This document shows positions 17,915 through 25,981 of a stretch of 64,000 nt of DNA, piece by piece; the stretch's first letter is position 1; each line of letters begins with the position of its first letter. The notes beneath the pieces are model-generated. The model saw nothing but the letters and a program-made list of their open reading frames with translations, did not search any database and was not told the origin of the DNA. The stretch covers positions 1-64,000 of the forward strand of contig NZ_JACHHB010000013.1 of assembly GCF_014202575.1 (NCBI RefSeq). The letters are read 5' to 3'. The stretch is from Texcoconibacillus texcoconensis. Its GTDB lineage: Bacteria; Bacillota; Bacilli; Bacillales; Salisediminibacteriaceae. A program made the position numbers and the translations under genes.

Positions 17915-18694
17915 ATGCTAAACTATCAAGTGATTAAAACACATGACCACGATCATTGGATCGTTTTATTACATGGACTCGGAGGAAACTCGTCAATTTG
18001 GTATAAGCAAAAAAATGAATTAAGCCAGCATTTTAATCTACTTTTTGTTGATTTGCACGGGCACGGGGAGTCTGAATTAAAAGATCATAAATATCGCCCA
18101 ACATCCTTGGATGAAGTATCCAAAGATGTGGTTACGATTTTAGATAATGAAAACATTGAAAACGCTTGTTTTATGGGCGTTTCTTTAGGGAGTATTATCG
18201 CTAGACATATTGCAATCATCGCCCCTGAGAGAGTAAGGTGTCTGATCTTATGTGGAAGTGTATTGTATTTCAATATTAAATCGAGGATACTATTAGAACT
18301 AGCAAATATTAATCGATATTTTCTGGACTATATGAACTTGTATAAATTATTTTCAAAGGTGATTATGCCTAAAAAAAATCATGAAAAATCTCGTAGTGTT
18401 TTTATTCGAGAAGCTAAAAAATTGCAACCTAAAGACTTTTTGTTTTGGTTCCATTTTTTAAAAGATGCGAAATCACACTATCATAAATTTAAGATGAGTA
18501 ATATAAAATTACCCTCGCTGCACATTTTAGGGAATGAGGATCATATTTTTATAAAAACAGCCAAAAAAGAGGCGGAGAAATGCGTTCATTCAAGTATCAA
18601 AATTATCGAAGATGCTGGACATTTATGTAACATCGATAGCCCGAATGAGTATAATAAAATTGCTGTTGATTATATTAGAAACCACTTTTCATAA
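17915..18694 (+). CDS. Alpha/beta hydrolase
   Basis: The 259-residue protein has the alpha/beta-hydrolase fold: HGLGGNSSIW (oxyanion loop), nucleophile elbow GVSLGS (Ser at about residue 91), a late acid (GNEDHIF) and His in DAGHLCNIDSP. Similar to esterases and MhpC/BioH-like enzymes. The substrate cannot be inferred. The ATG at 17915 is used; a GTG nine bases upstream is a weak alternative. It stands alone, with its own terminator, next to selC on the other strand. The composition is more AT-rich and Lys-rich than its neighbours, a possible sign of transfer. Confidence 0.8.
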   Translation: MLNYQVIKTHDHDHWIVLLHGLGGNSSIWYKQKNELSQHFNLLFVDLHGHGESELKDHKYRPTSLDEVSKDVVTILDNENIENACFMGVSLGSIIARHIAIIAPERVRCLILCGSVLYFNIKSRILLELANINRYFLDYMNLYKLFSKVIMPKKNHEKSRSVFIREAKKLQPKDFLFWFHFLKDAKSHYHKFKMSNIKLPSLHILGNEDHIFIKTAKKEAEKCVHSSIKIIEDAGHLCNIDSPNEYNKIAVDYIRNHFS

Positions 18695-18701
18695 AGGTAT
18701 T

Positions 18702-18748
18702 AAAAAACTGTCCAAGAGCCCACGCAGGCTTTGGGGCAGTTTTTTAAT
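18702..18748 (+). terminator. Hydrolase gene terminator
   Basis: AAAAAACTGTCC pairs with GGGCAGTTTTTT across a GC-rich loop, followed by a T run. Confidence 0.7.
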
Positions 18749-18867
18749 ATGGAAGATGCTTTGATTTATATTTATCCATAAAAAAACTCCTATATTGTTA
18801 TAGGAGGGTTACATTTCATTATTTGGTTTCGTAAGAGTATATTACTAAGCCGTAAGTGTCACAGTTA

Positions 18868-18964
18868 TGGCGGGACTGTCTGGGAATCGAACCCAGCAGA
18901 GACGGCACGCGCCTCTCAGAAGGTTTTGAAGACCTCGGCGTGCACCAGCATCGCAACCAGCCCC
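18868..18964 (-). tRNA. selC: Selenocysteine tRNA (anticodon UCA)
   Basis: A 97-nt tRNA on the minus strand. The acceptor strand GGGGCTG pairs with CAGTCCC, and the encoded end is GCCA. The anticodon loop is CTTCAAA with anticodon TCA at 18927-18929. It has the long variable arm typical of tRNA-Sec (GAGAGGC ... GCCGTCTC) and a T arm CTGGG-TTCGATT-CCCAG. It is charged with serine by SerRS, converted by SelA and delivered by SelB. selB starts about 220 bases away on the other strand. Confidence 0.95.
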
Positions 18965-19188
18965 ATAGATATATAACAACTACAAACTCTATTTTACATT
19001 CTAGTAAAACTGAAATCAACAATAAATTTTTGTGATATAACATAACAAAAAACTATCAGCAAAAGGAGGCACGTTAATCGTTCGAAGGAGAGCGTTATAC
19101 GCTATATTTTATGGATGTACACTCCCGAAACGAAGTTGCGTGTGGTAGGATAGAATGATGAAGTCGTTGAAAAGAGGGGGCAGGGTTA

Positions 19189-21093
19189 ATGAAACGCTCT
19201 TATACGATAGGTATGGCGGGGCATATTGACCACGGAAAAACAACACTCACAAAAACGTTGACAGATATCGACACTGATCGATTGAAAGCAGAAAAGGAAC
19301 GTAATATATCAATTGAACTAGGGTATGCACCTTTTCATTTAAGTGAAGATACACAAGTGTCTATCGTAGATGTGCCAGGACACGAAAAGTTTATTCGACA
19401 AATGATCGCAGGTGTAGCAGGGATCGACCTTGTATTATTAGTCGTGGCCGCCGATGAAGGTGTCATGCCACAAACAGTTGAACATCTCGATATCCTTCGC
19501 TTATTAGGTATTAACGAAGGTATGATTGTTGTGACTAAAAAAGATCAAGTAGATGAGGAAATGATTGAACTTGTTGAAGAAGACATTCGAGCTAGTATTG
19601 AAGGGACCTTTTTTGAAGGGACGGAGTTAGTATTTGTTGATAGTTTAACAAAAGAGGGGATCGATACATTAAAGAATATGATCGAGCAACACCTCACCCA
19701 AGTTGAACCGAGGGACACACGAGGCGCCTTTCGCTTACCGATTGATCAAGTCTTTACAGTACATGGTCAAGGAACAGTTGTTCGTGGCACCGTTTATGAA
19801 GGGACTGTCCATGAAGGAGATGTACTGGAAGTATTACCGAGTGAGAAAAAGGTGCGTGCACGTCAATTACAAGTTCATCACGAAAAACGCACGGTTGGTC
19901 AAGCAGGACAACGAGTAGCCGTGAATTTAGGTGGCATTTCCAATGACGAATTGAAAAGAGGGGATGTCCTCGTTTCAACGCAGCATTATTTTACAACCGA
20001 AACGATTGACATTCATTTAGACACGGTCCATCAGTTGGCGTTTCCTTTAAAGCAACGAATGTTAACGAAATTACATATTGGAACTGCAGAAGTGTTCGGA
20101 ACACTAGTATTTTTTGATCGCAATGAATCTGCAGAAGACGAAGGCATTCTTTGTCAGCTTCGTTTACAAGAGCCGATTGTAACGAAGCGGGGAGATCGCT
20201 TCATTCTACGTAGACCTACACCAGTAGAAACGATAGGTGGCGGCATTGTGATTGACCCTAAAGGTGAAAAATATAAATTTGGCGAAGGAACCATCAAAAT
20301 GCTGGAGCGAAAAAGGGAAGGTACACCTGCAGAAAGAATATTAGATACATTAAAAATTGAAAAAAGCGCGACAGTGCAACTATTAGTTGAAGAAACCGGG
20401 ATCATAGAAGATGAAGTGAAAGAACTCGTCGCTGATTTCATTGAGCAAGGCGTGATCATAAATATCGGTTCAACGTATCTTCTTAATAATGTATATGAAG
20501 AAATTGTCGAAGTGATGGAAGCTGATTTGCTGGAGTTTCATGAAAATTATCCAATGAGACAAGGGAAAAATAAGGCCGAACTTATTCAAGACTTGCTTCA
20601 CTATGGAAATGAGCTAGCGGATCTTGCGATTGAAAAAGCAGCGAAAGACGGAAGAGTAAAAAAAGACGGGCAGTATATTAGTGCGCTCGATTTTGTTAGT
20701 GTTTATCCAAGTGCATGGCGCAAACGAATGGAACAAGTAGAAAATACCCTTAAAGAACAAGGGCTTAATGTAGAAGTGTGGGGATATATTTTAGAAAATG
20801 CTGGCATACCTGAACGCTTGCATGAAGAACTTCGTCATTTCTTATTGCGGAAAAAACGTGCCATCGCTTTAGATGATAAACACTTGGTATCATATGAAAG
20901 TTGGCTTGAAGCGATTGAAAAGTTATATGAGAAAACAGGAGATGCATTTAATTTACAGGAAGCAAAATCGATCTTAAATGTGACAAGGAAGTATTTGGTA
21001 CCTTTGATGGAACAGTTAGATGAACGAGGGCTAACAAAACGGATAGAAAATGAACGTTTTTGGCAAAAGGATCCAAAGTCAATTTTAAAATAA
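19189..21093 (+). CDS. selB: Selenocysteine-specific elongation factor SelB
   Basis: Carries Sec-tRNA to ribosomes paused at UGA next to a SECIS hairpin. The 634-residue protein has an EF-Tu-like GTPase domain (GHIDHGKTT at about residues 11-19, [21 protein letters not shown]), beta-barrel domains and a C-terminal set of winged helices (about 385-634) that bind the SECIS. The length is standard. The GAGGGGG site is good. No neighbour overlaps it. It completes, with selC, selD and selA, the full bacterial selenocysteine pathway in 6 kb. Confidence 0.95.
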   Translation: MKRSYTIGMAGHIDHGKTTLTKTLTDIDTDRLKAEKERNISIELGYAPFHLSEDTQVSIVDVPGHEKFIRQMIAGVAGIDLVLLVVAADEGVMPQTVEHLDILRLLGINEGMIVVTKKDQVDEEMIELVEEDIRASIEGTFFEGTELVFVDSLTKEGIDTLKNMIEQHLTQVEPRDTRGAFRLPIDQVFTVHGQGTVVRGTVYEGTVHEGDVLEVLPSEKKVRARQLQVHHEKRTVGQAGQRVAVNLGGISNDELKRGDVLVSTQHYFTTETIDIHLDTVHQLAFPLKQRMLTKLHIGTAEVFGTLVFFDRNESAEDEGILCQLRLQEPIVTKRGDRFILRRPTPVETIGGGIVIDPKGEKYKFGEGTIKMLERKREGTPAERILDTLKIEKSATVQLLVEETGIIEDEVKELVADFIEQGVIINIGSTYLLNNVYEEIVEVMEADLLEFHENYPMRQGKNKAELIQDLLHYGNELADLAIEKAAKDGRVKKDGQYISALDFVSVYPSAWRKRMEQVENTLKEQGLNVEVWGYILENAGIPERLHEELRHFLLRKKRAIALDDKHLVSYESWLEAIEKLYEKTGDAFNLQEAKSILNVTRKYLVPLMEQLDERGLTKRIENERFWQKDPKSILK

Positions 21094-21166
21094 ACAAAAC
21101 AGATGCTCTTTTTGATTGGACGTTGTCGCTGTAAATGACCGTTTCTTTCGTCCTTATGTAATAAAT

Positions 21167-21215
21167 AAGCGCTGCCTCTTAGTTGATGATTAATCAGCTC
21201 GGGCAGCGCTTTTTG
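21167..21215. terminator. Bidirectional terminator after selB
   Basis: AAGCGCTGCC (21167-21176) pairs with GGGCAGCGCTT (from 21201), with T runs on both sides. It serves selB and the convergent oxidase-like gene. Confidence 0.75.
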
Positions 21216-21229
21216 AATAAAGGTTGTGA

Positions 21230-21676
21230 CTACTCTTTTAATAGCGCGTAAATTTCGTCATCTAACTTCTTCGCTAAATTCGGATCATATGTTTTTTCGT
21301 ATGCTGGTTCTTGCGTAATTTTGCCACCGTAAAAAATCACGTCTTCTACAGACTCAACGTCTACAGTGATGACACGGAGTTTCATCGTTCTTTCGATGAC
21401 ATCAGACACTGTTCCTTTACCTGTAATGGAATAACAGCTTTCCGCACCAATTACACCTAGAACGAGGTGAGGATTTCCTTGGATATTTTTTGCGCTGTGT
21501 GCATTGTGTCCTACAGCAAATTTAATTTTATCGCCCTCAGGGTGAGCGACGAGCCATGAAATGACGCTTAAATTCGGCTGATTTGTTTCACCATCTGTGG
21601 TAATTAAGGAGACGATTTTTTCTCCTTGTAATAGATCGATTAACTCTTGACTTAGTTTTTCTTGTGCTTTTGACAT
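21230..21676 (-). CDS. Pyridoxamine 5'-phosphate oxidase-like FMN-binding protein
   Basis: Protein of 148 residues with the split-barrel flavin-reductase/PNPOx pattern (KIVSLITTDGETNQPNLSVISWL; FAVGHNAHSAKNIQGNPHLVLGVIG; SITGKGTVSD). Such small proteins bind FMN, F420 or haem, and many have no assigned role. Two ATG codons open the frame after AGGAGGGG; the second (21676) has the better spacing. It lies inside the selenocysteine island between selB and selD and has no UGA codon. A link with selenium metabolism is suggested only by position. Confidence 0.75.
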   Translation of the reverse strand: MSKAQEKLSQELIDLLQGEKIVSLITTDGETNQPNLSVISWLVAHPEGDKIKFAVGHNAHSAKNIQGNPHLVLGVIGAESCYSITGKGTVSDVIERTMKLRVITVDVESVEDVIFYGGKITQEPAYEKTYDPNLAKKLDDEIYALLKE

Positions 21677-21870
21677 CATTTCCCCTCCTGTAATGGTTAT
21701 ACCATCCTTCGTTTTAATCTTCGAAGGATGGGGGTTGTTTGTAAAAAAATGTTCAACATGCTCATCAACCCATCATTGAATGAAAATGGCTTAATCATGT
21801 GAATATGAAAGGCCATAAAACCAACAACTTCTTCTTTTAAAAGTTGTATGTGGTATTATATCAAATTCTT

Positions 21871-22929
21871 TCATTTAACAGTAATAAAATGATCGCCATT
21901 TCTTTCTGTTACACGACCGATAATCGCTGCATCGATATGAACGCTTGACTTAAGTGTTGAAAGGTAAGCTTTGCTTTCTTCTTCAGACATGCTGATCAAT
22001 AAGCCACCAGAAGTAATTGCGTCACATAAAATGAGTTCGTCTTCTTTCGTTAATGAAGCATCGTAATCGATGATAGATTCTAACCAATGGTGGTTGGCTT
22101 TCGTCCCCCCAGGTACAACACCGTCTTTAGCAAGTTGCTTTGTACCAGGAAGCAGAGGGACTTTTTCATAATCGATCTCAAAAGTGACGTCACTGGCTTT
22201 TGCTATCTCATAGCCATGCCCTAATAGCCCGAACCCTGTTACATCGGTTACCGCACTTGGGTTAAAGGAAGACAATGCTTCGCAAGCGTGCTTATTTAAT
22301 TGGGCCATCGTTTCTGTAACAAGCTTTTCTTGCTCTGGCGTAGTTTTGTTCCGTTTAATACCTGTCGTAAGGATACCGACACCAATCGGTTTTGTAAGGA
22401 CAAGAACATCTCCTGGCTTTGCGCCTACATTTTTAAATATGCGCTCAGGGTGCACAGTCCCAGTGACAGATAAACCAAATTTAGGCTCTGCATCGTCGAT
22501 AGAATGGCCTCCTGCAATCACTGCTCCAGCTTCAGCTACTTTATCACTAGAGCCTTTTAGAATATCAGCAAGGATGTCTGCAGGGAGCGTCTTGATTGGG
22601 TAACCAACAATATTTAAAACCGTCGCGGGCTTTCCGCCCATTGCGTAAACATCGCTCAAAGCATTAGCCGCTGCTATTTGGCCAAACATATATGGATCAT
22701 CCACGATCGGCGTGAAATAATCAATCGTCTGGATTAAGGCGATATCGTTTGTTAACTGAAATACGCCACCATCATCTGATGTTTCGTGTCCGACAAGTAA
22801 TCGCTCGTCAGAAGTCGTATTAGGTAAATGACGCAAAACTTGCGCCAGGTCGCTTGGACCAATTTTACATCCTCAACCAGCTTTGGATGATAACTCAGTT
22901 AAACGAATGTCTTCTCGTTGATTAGTCAT
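21871..22929 (-). CDS. selD: Selenophosphate synthetase, itself a selenoprotein
   Basis: Makes selenophosphate from selenide and ATP, the selenium donor for Sec-tRNA. The frame starts at ATG 22929 with AGGAGGT before it and reads through an in-frame TGA at 22873-22875, codon 19, giving SKAG-U-GCKIG. This is the SelD catalytic motif with Sec in place of Cys. Downstream the protein is a typical AIR-synthetase-like kinase (ETSDDGGVF; DAEPKFGLSVTGTV; TDVTGFGLLGHGYEIA), 352 residues in total. Gene callers that stop at TGA would start it falsely near 22836. A short hairpin (GGTC/GACC) follows the UGA. Confidence 0.95.
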
Positions 22930-23031
22930 ATGATCACCTCCTAACCAATAGTATACGCGTTATATTTGCAAACTACCAAACGTTACCTTAAAATGAAACA
23001 TAATCTTCAAATTAAGAAGGGGTTTTGTAAC

Positions 23032-23268
23032 ATGGCTTATTACGTACAAGTTGAATTTTGTATGCAGTGAAATTATGCACCGAAAGCTGCGAGTTTCGCA
23101 GAATCGTTATTTAACCATTTTCGTTCTGATATTTCAGACCTTAAACTGACGCCAAGTTCTGGGGGAGCGTTTGAAGTGACTGTTAATGATAAGAAGATAT
23201 ATTCAAAATTAGAAACAGGTGAATTTCCGGATCCAAAAACGGTTATAGAAACGATGGAAGGGAAATAA
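23032..23268 (+). CDS. SelW/Rdx-family selenoprotein
   Basis: Small thioredoxin-like selenoprotein of 78 residues. The reading frame has a TGA at codon 13 (23068-23070) giving FCMQ-U-NYAP, the CxxU redox motif of the SelW/Rdx family (Cys10, Sec13). The rest fits the family: SLFNHFRSDISDLKLTPSSGGAFEVTVNDKKIYSKLETGEFPD. A hairpin CTGCGA/TCGCAG with loop GTT (23087-23101) starts 16 bases after the UGA, with G first in the loop, as in bacterial SECIS elements. AAGAAGGGG precedes the ATG. The gene is divergent from selD and 103 bases away. Confidence 0.93.
23087..23101 (+). promoter_or_regulatory. Candidate SECIS hairpin in the SelW-type gene
   Basis: CTGCGA-GTT-TCGCAG is a perfect six-base-pair stem inside the coding sequence. 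The loop G is 23 bases after the UGA. This spacing and the loop G fit the known bacterial SECIS pattern read by SelB. Confidence 0.65.
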
Positions 23269-23287
23269 TACTCGTTTTAATTGCCGA

Positions 23288-23330
23288 GGGCAAAGTGTGA
23301 TGTCGTGACACACTTTGCCCTTGTTTTTTT
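23288..23330 (+). terminator. SelW-type gene terminator
   Basis: GGGCAAAGTGTG (23288-23299) pairs with CACACTTTGCCC (23309-23320), followed by TTGTTTTTTT. Confidence 0.85.
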
Positions 23331-23545
23331 ATAAACTTTTTGCAAACTCGTGAGTTACACATTTCGACAATTCTTTTTAATCACCTTTTTAATGATGTAT
23401 AATATAGATGGGAAATTAATTTAAGGGATCAGGATCGACGGTAACAAATTATTAAAAGTAGTAATCGGAAAACACCCTATTTTACGCCGAAATAAACTTT
23501 AGTCAAACGGAAGTAAATATGATGATTTTAACGAAGGAGACAACA

Positions 23546-24958
23546 ATGAAACACTTATTAAAATTTTTACCATCTGTCGATGAATTACAGCGACATCATT
23601 TAGTTCAGCGATTGTTTGAAGAAGCGGATCTATCACTTGAAAAAGGGACGAAATTCATTCAACAAACACTGAATGAGATTCGCCAATCGTTAATTGATGG
23701 CCAAATGGATCACCCACCGGAAACTCGCGAAGCGTTTCGTTCGTTTATTGTTGAAGCATTATCAACGAAAATCCATGAACAAGGTCAATTTCAGCTGAAG
23801 CGTGTTATCAATGGCACAGGTGTGGTCATTCATACAAACTTAGGAAGGTCAAGGTTAAGTGAAGGTGCGATTGAACGAGTTGTAGAAACGTCTCGCAATT
23901 ATAGTAATCTCGAATATGATACTGATACAGGAAAGAGAGGCTCACGTCATTCGATTATTGAGCAAAAGCTCACAGAAGTGTGCGGGTCAGAAGCGGCAAT
24001 GGTCGTAAATAATAATGCAGCTGCTGTTTACCTCATTTTGCGCGCGCTAGCGAAAAATCAAGAAGTGATCGTCTCTCGTGGTGAACTTGTTGAAATAGGT
24101 GGTTCTTTCCGCGTTTCTTCTATTATGGAAGAAAGTGGAGCGAACCTTGTGGAAGTTGGTACAACGAATAAAACACATGTTTATGACTATGAACGAGCAA
24201 CGACTGAAGATACGGCGATGTTTATGAAAGTACATACAAGCAATTTTTATATGCAAGGTTTTACATCGGATGTTTCGACGTCACAATTAGCAGAGCTTGC
24301 AAAGCTTCAGCCAAGTGTGCTTGTTTATGAGGATTTAGGCAGTGGTTCGCTTTTTCCCTTTAAACATCACGGGATTGGTTCGGAACCGGTTGTGAAAGAA
24401 GCGTTAAATGCGGGCGCAGATATTGTGTCGTTTAGTGGCGATAAGTTATTAGGCGGTCCTCAAGCAGGGATCATTGCAGGGGATAAATATTTGATTGATA
24501 AGCTAAAACGTCACCAATTAGCACGAGTTTTGCGTGTTGATAAAATGACATTGGCCGCTTTAGAAGCGACGTTAAGTGAGTATCAAGAAAACGAATTGAA
24601 CCCTGCTACAACAATTCCAACTGTAAGAGATACATTAGCTTCAAAAGTAGACATAGAAGAAAAAGCAAAGTTATTTCGTGATGGTGTCGTAAAGAAAACA
24701 AACCAAATTCATATTGATTTAAAAGAAACCGTATCTCGTGTTGGGGGCGGCACGATGCCAGAAGTTGAACGGCCGACAGTCGCTGCGGTATTAGAAAGTG
24801 AAGTTTATTCCGCTGAAGCTTGTCAAGAGAAACTCCGTAAAGGAGAGCCGTCTTTTGTAACACGTGTACATAATGAACAAGTGTGGATTGATTTTCGCAC
24901 AATCGAAGAAAACGAAATCTCCGAATGTATCGACCTCGTCAGTCAGAGGCTTGCATGA
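23546..24958 (+). CDS. selA: L-seryl-tRNA(Sec) selenium transferase
   Basis: PLP enzyme that converts Ser-tRNA-Sec to Sec-tRNA-Sec using selenophosphate. The 470-residue protein has the family motifs INGTGVVIHTNLGRS and VSFSGDKLLGGPQAG, where the PLP lysine is Lys300. The ATG at 23546 has GAAGGAGA five bases upstream; an in-frame ATG at 23519 lacks a site. It is the last gene of the selenocysteine island, transcribed with the same polarity as selB and the SelW-type gene. A bidirectional terminator separates it from sspP. Confidence 0.95.
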   Translation: MKHLLKFLPSVDELQRHHLVQRLFEEADLSLEKGTKFIQQTLNEIRQSLIDGQMDHPPETREAFRSFIVEALSTKIHEQGQFQLKRVINGTGVVIHTNLGRSRLSEGAIERVVETSRNYSNLEYDTDTGKRGSRHSIIEQKLTEVCGSEAAMVVNNNAAAVYLILRALAKNQEVIVSRGELVEIGGSFRVSSIMEESGANLVEVGTTNKTHVYDYERATTEDTAMFMKVHTSNFYMQGFTSDVSTSQLAELAKLQPSVLVYEDLGSGSLFPFKHHGIGSEPVVKEALNAGADIVSFSGDKLLGGPQAGIIAGDKYLIDKLKRHQLARVLRVDKMTLAALEATLSEYQENELNPATTIPTVRDTLASKVDIEEKAKLFRDGVVKKTNQIHIDLKETVSRVGGGTMPEVERPTVAAVLESEVYSAEACQEKLRKGEPSFVTRVHNEQVWIDFRTIEENEISECIDLVSQRLA

Positions 24959-24966
24959 ATAAGGTA

Positions 24967-24998
24967 CTCAGTCCTTTTGCAACCTCAAAAGGACTGAG
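24967..24998. terminator. Bidirectional terminator between selA and sspP
   Basis: CTCAGTCCTTTTG (24967-24979) and CAAAAGGACTGAG (24986-24998) form a 13-bp perfect stem. Confidence 0.7.
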
Positions 24999-25010
24999 AC
25001 AAGAGCGGTT

Positions 25011-25145
25011 TTAACCTTCACCGTCCGTTTGACTAACGTGGTTTGCTTTTTTTGTTTTCTTGGACCCTTTCATCGGTTCAGGCTGGTGGCTCGGAGCTCC
25101 TTTTTGCGCATTGCGTCGTGGGTCTTTCGCGTTATGGCGCTGCAT
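25011..25145 (-). CDS. sspP: Small acid-soluble spore protein P
   Basis: Peptide of 44 residues that opens MQRHNAKDPRRNAQKG and ends HQPEPMKGSKKTKKANHVSQ. The QPEPxxGSKKxKxxNH core is the SspP family mark. It is packed in the dormant spore core and made in the forespore. A strong GGAGGAG site stands seven bases before the ATG. Neighbouring sspO on the same strand and acnA beyond match the B. subtilis sspP-sspO-citB group, here with one extra gene between sspP and sspO. Confidence 0.88.
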   Translation of the reverse strand: MQRHNAKDPRRNAQKGAPSHQPEPMKGSKKTKKANHVSQTDGEG

Positions 25146-25278
25146 ATATTCTCCTCCTTTCTAAAATGGGTTAATTTTAGGATGACCTGATCGTGGTTTG
25201 GTTCATTCATTTGTTCGAATAAATTGTCATAAGAGAGAGGAAGCTATAGGTGAATTTGATTGCAAAGGAGTGACGGTT

Positions 25279-25533
25279 GTGCCATTTGATAAAAATAAGC
25301 AACAAGCATTTCAAGCAGCTCAACAAGCTTTTGTAGAAGCGCAGCACGCAACAGAGGATCTTCATTATGAAGATGTAGATTATGGTCATGAACATAAGCT
25401 TGCCCAACAAGAAATTAATGAAGCTTTCCAAGTCATTGAAAAAGCGCACATTACGGCAACGGAACACCAAAAAGAACAATTACGTGCTTATGAAAAAGAA
25501 TTAGAACGAATGCGTCAACTTCTTCAAGATTGA
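25279..25533 (+). CDS. Small hypothetical coiled protein
   Basis: I do not recognise this 84-residue protein. It begins with GTG (25279), with AAGGAG eight bases upstream, and reads VPFDKNKQQAFQAAQQAFVEAQHATEDLHY. It is almost entirely helical, Gln/Glu/Ala-rich and likely coiled, with no membrane segment. It lies between sspP and sspO on the opposite strand, so a sporulation role is possible but not shown. Confidence 0.7.
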   Translation: MPFDKNKQQAFQAAQQAFVEAQHATEDLHYEDVDYGHEHKLAQQEINEAFQVIEKAHITATEHQKEQLRAYEKELERMRQLLQD

Positions 25534-25581
25534 ACGATCTCTTATAACAACAGGAACAAATGTTCTCGCGGCATAATAAAT

Positions 25582-25640
25582 AAGCGGGCTGTCTTGTCAG
25601 ACTCCTTTTAAATGGAGCACATGGACAGCCCGCTTTGCTC
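25582..25640. terminator. Bidirectional terminator next to sspO
   Basis: AAGCGGGCTGTC (25582-25593) pairs with GACAGCCCGCTT (25624-25635). It serves the hypothetical gene and convergent sspO. Confidence 0.75.
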
Positions 25641-25642
25641 AT

Positions 25643-25798
25643 TTATTGACGTTTTTTCGTTTTTTTGTTGAAGGCCCATTCAGTTCCAGTTCGACCGTGT
25701 TGACGGTTTTCACCATGGTTGTAGCCATTACCTTGACCTTGCGAACTTGCTTGATTCATTCCTGGTCGAACGTGACTAGATCCTCGTCTGTTAATCAA
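25643..25798 (-). CDS. sspO: Small acid-soluble spore protein O
   Basis: A 51-residue basic peptide reading NRRGSSHVRPGMNQASSQGQGNGYN and ending NKKTKKRQ. The HVxxGMNxAxSQGxGxGY core and the final KKxKKRQ are the SspO signature. It starts with TTG (25798), preceded by GGGGGTG five bases upstream. No in-frame ATG or GTG lies between this TTG and the upstream stop. It is divergent from acnA, as in B. subtilis. The frame is free of stops over the full family length. Confidence 0.85.
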   Translation of the reverse strand: MINRRGSSHVRPGMNQASSQGQGNGYNHGENRQHGRTGTEWAFNKKTKKRQ

Positions 25799-25981
25799 GT
25801 TTTCACCCCCACATTTTTAAGTTGGTGAAAATCACTTCATCTTATACGATAAGCTTGTTGAAAAAACAATGAAAAAGAGGTGTCAAATGTAAAATAAAAA
25901 AATTTATGACATTTTTTTAAATGAATGATTTAGATAATTTTGAAATATATGATATGATAGTGAGTGAAGGAGGGGATACTA

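Noticed and set aside
21871..22836. selD starting at the ATG at 22836 with 321 residues
   Set aside because: This misses the catalytic motif. A strong ribosome binding site and ATG at 22929 are in frame through one TGA in the SelD active site, and a complete selenocysteine pathway is adjacent.
23032..23268. Pseudogene with an in-frame stop upstream of selA
   Set aside because: The TGA falls exactly at the U of the SelW CxxU motif and is followed by a SECIS-like hairpin, so it is a selenoprotein.
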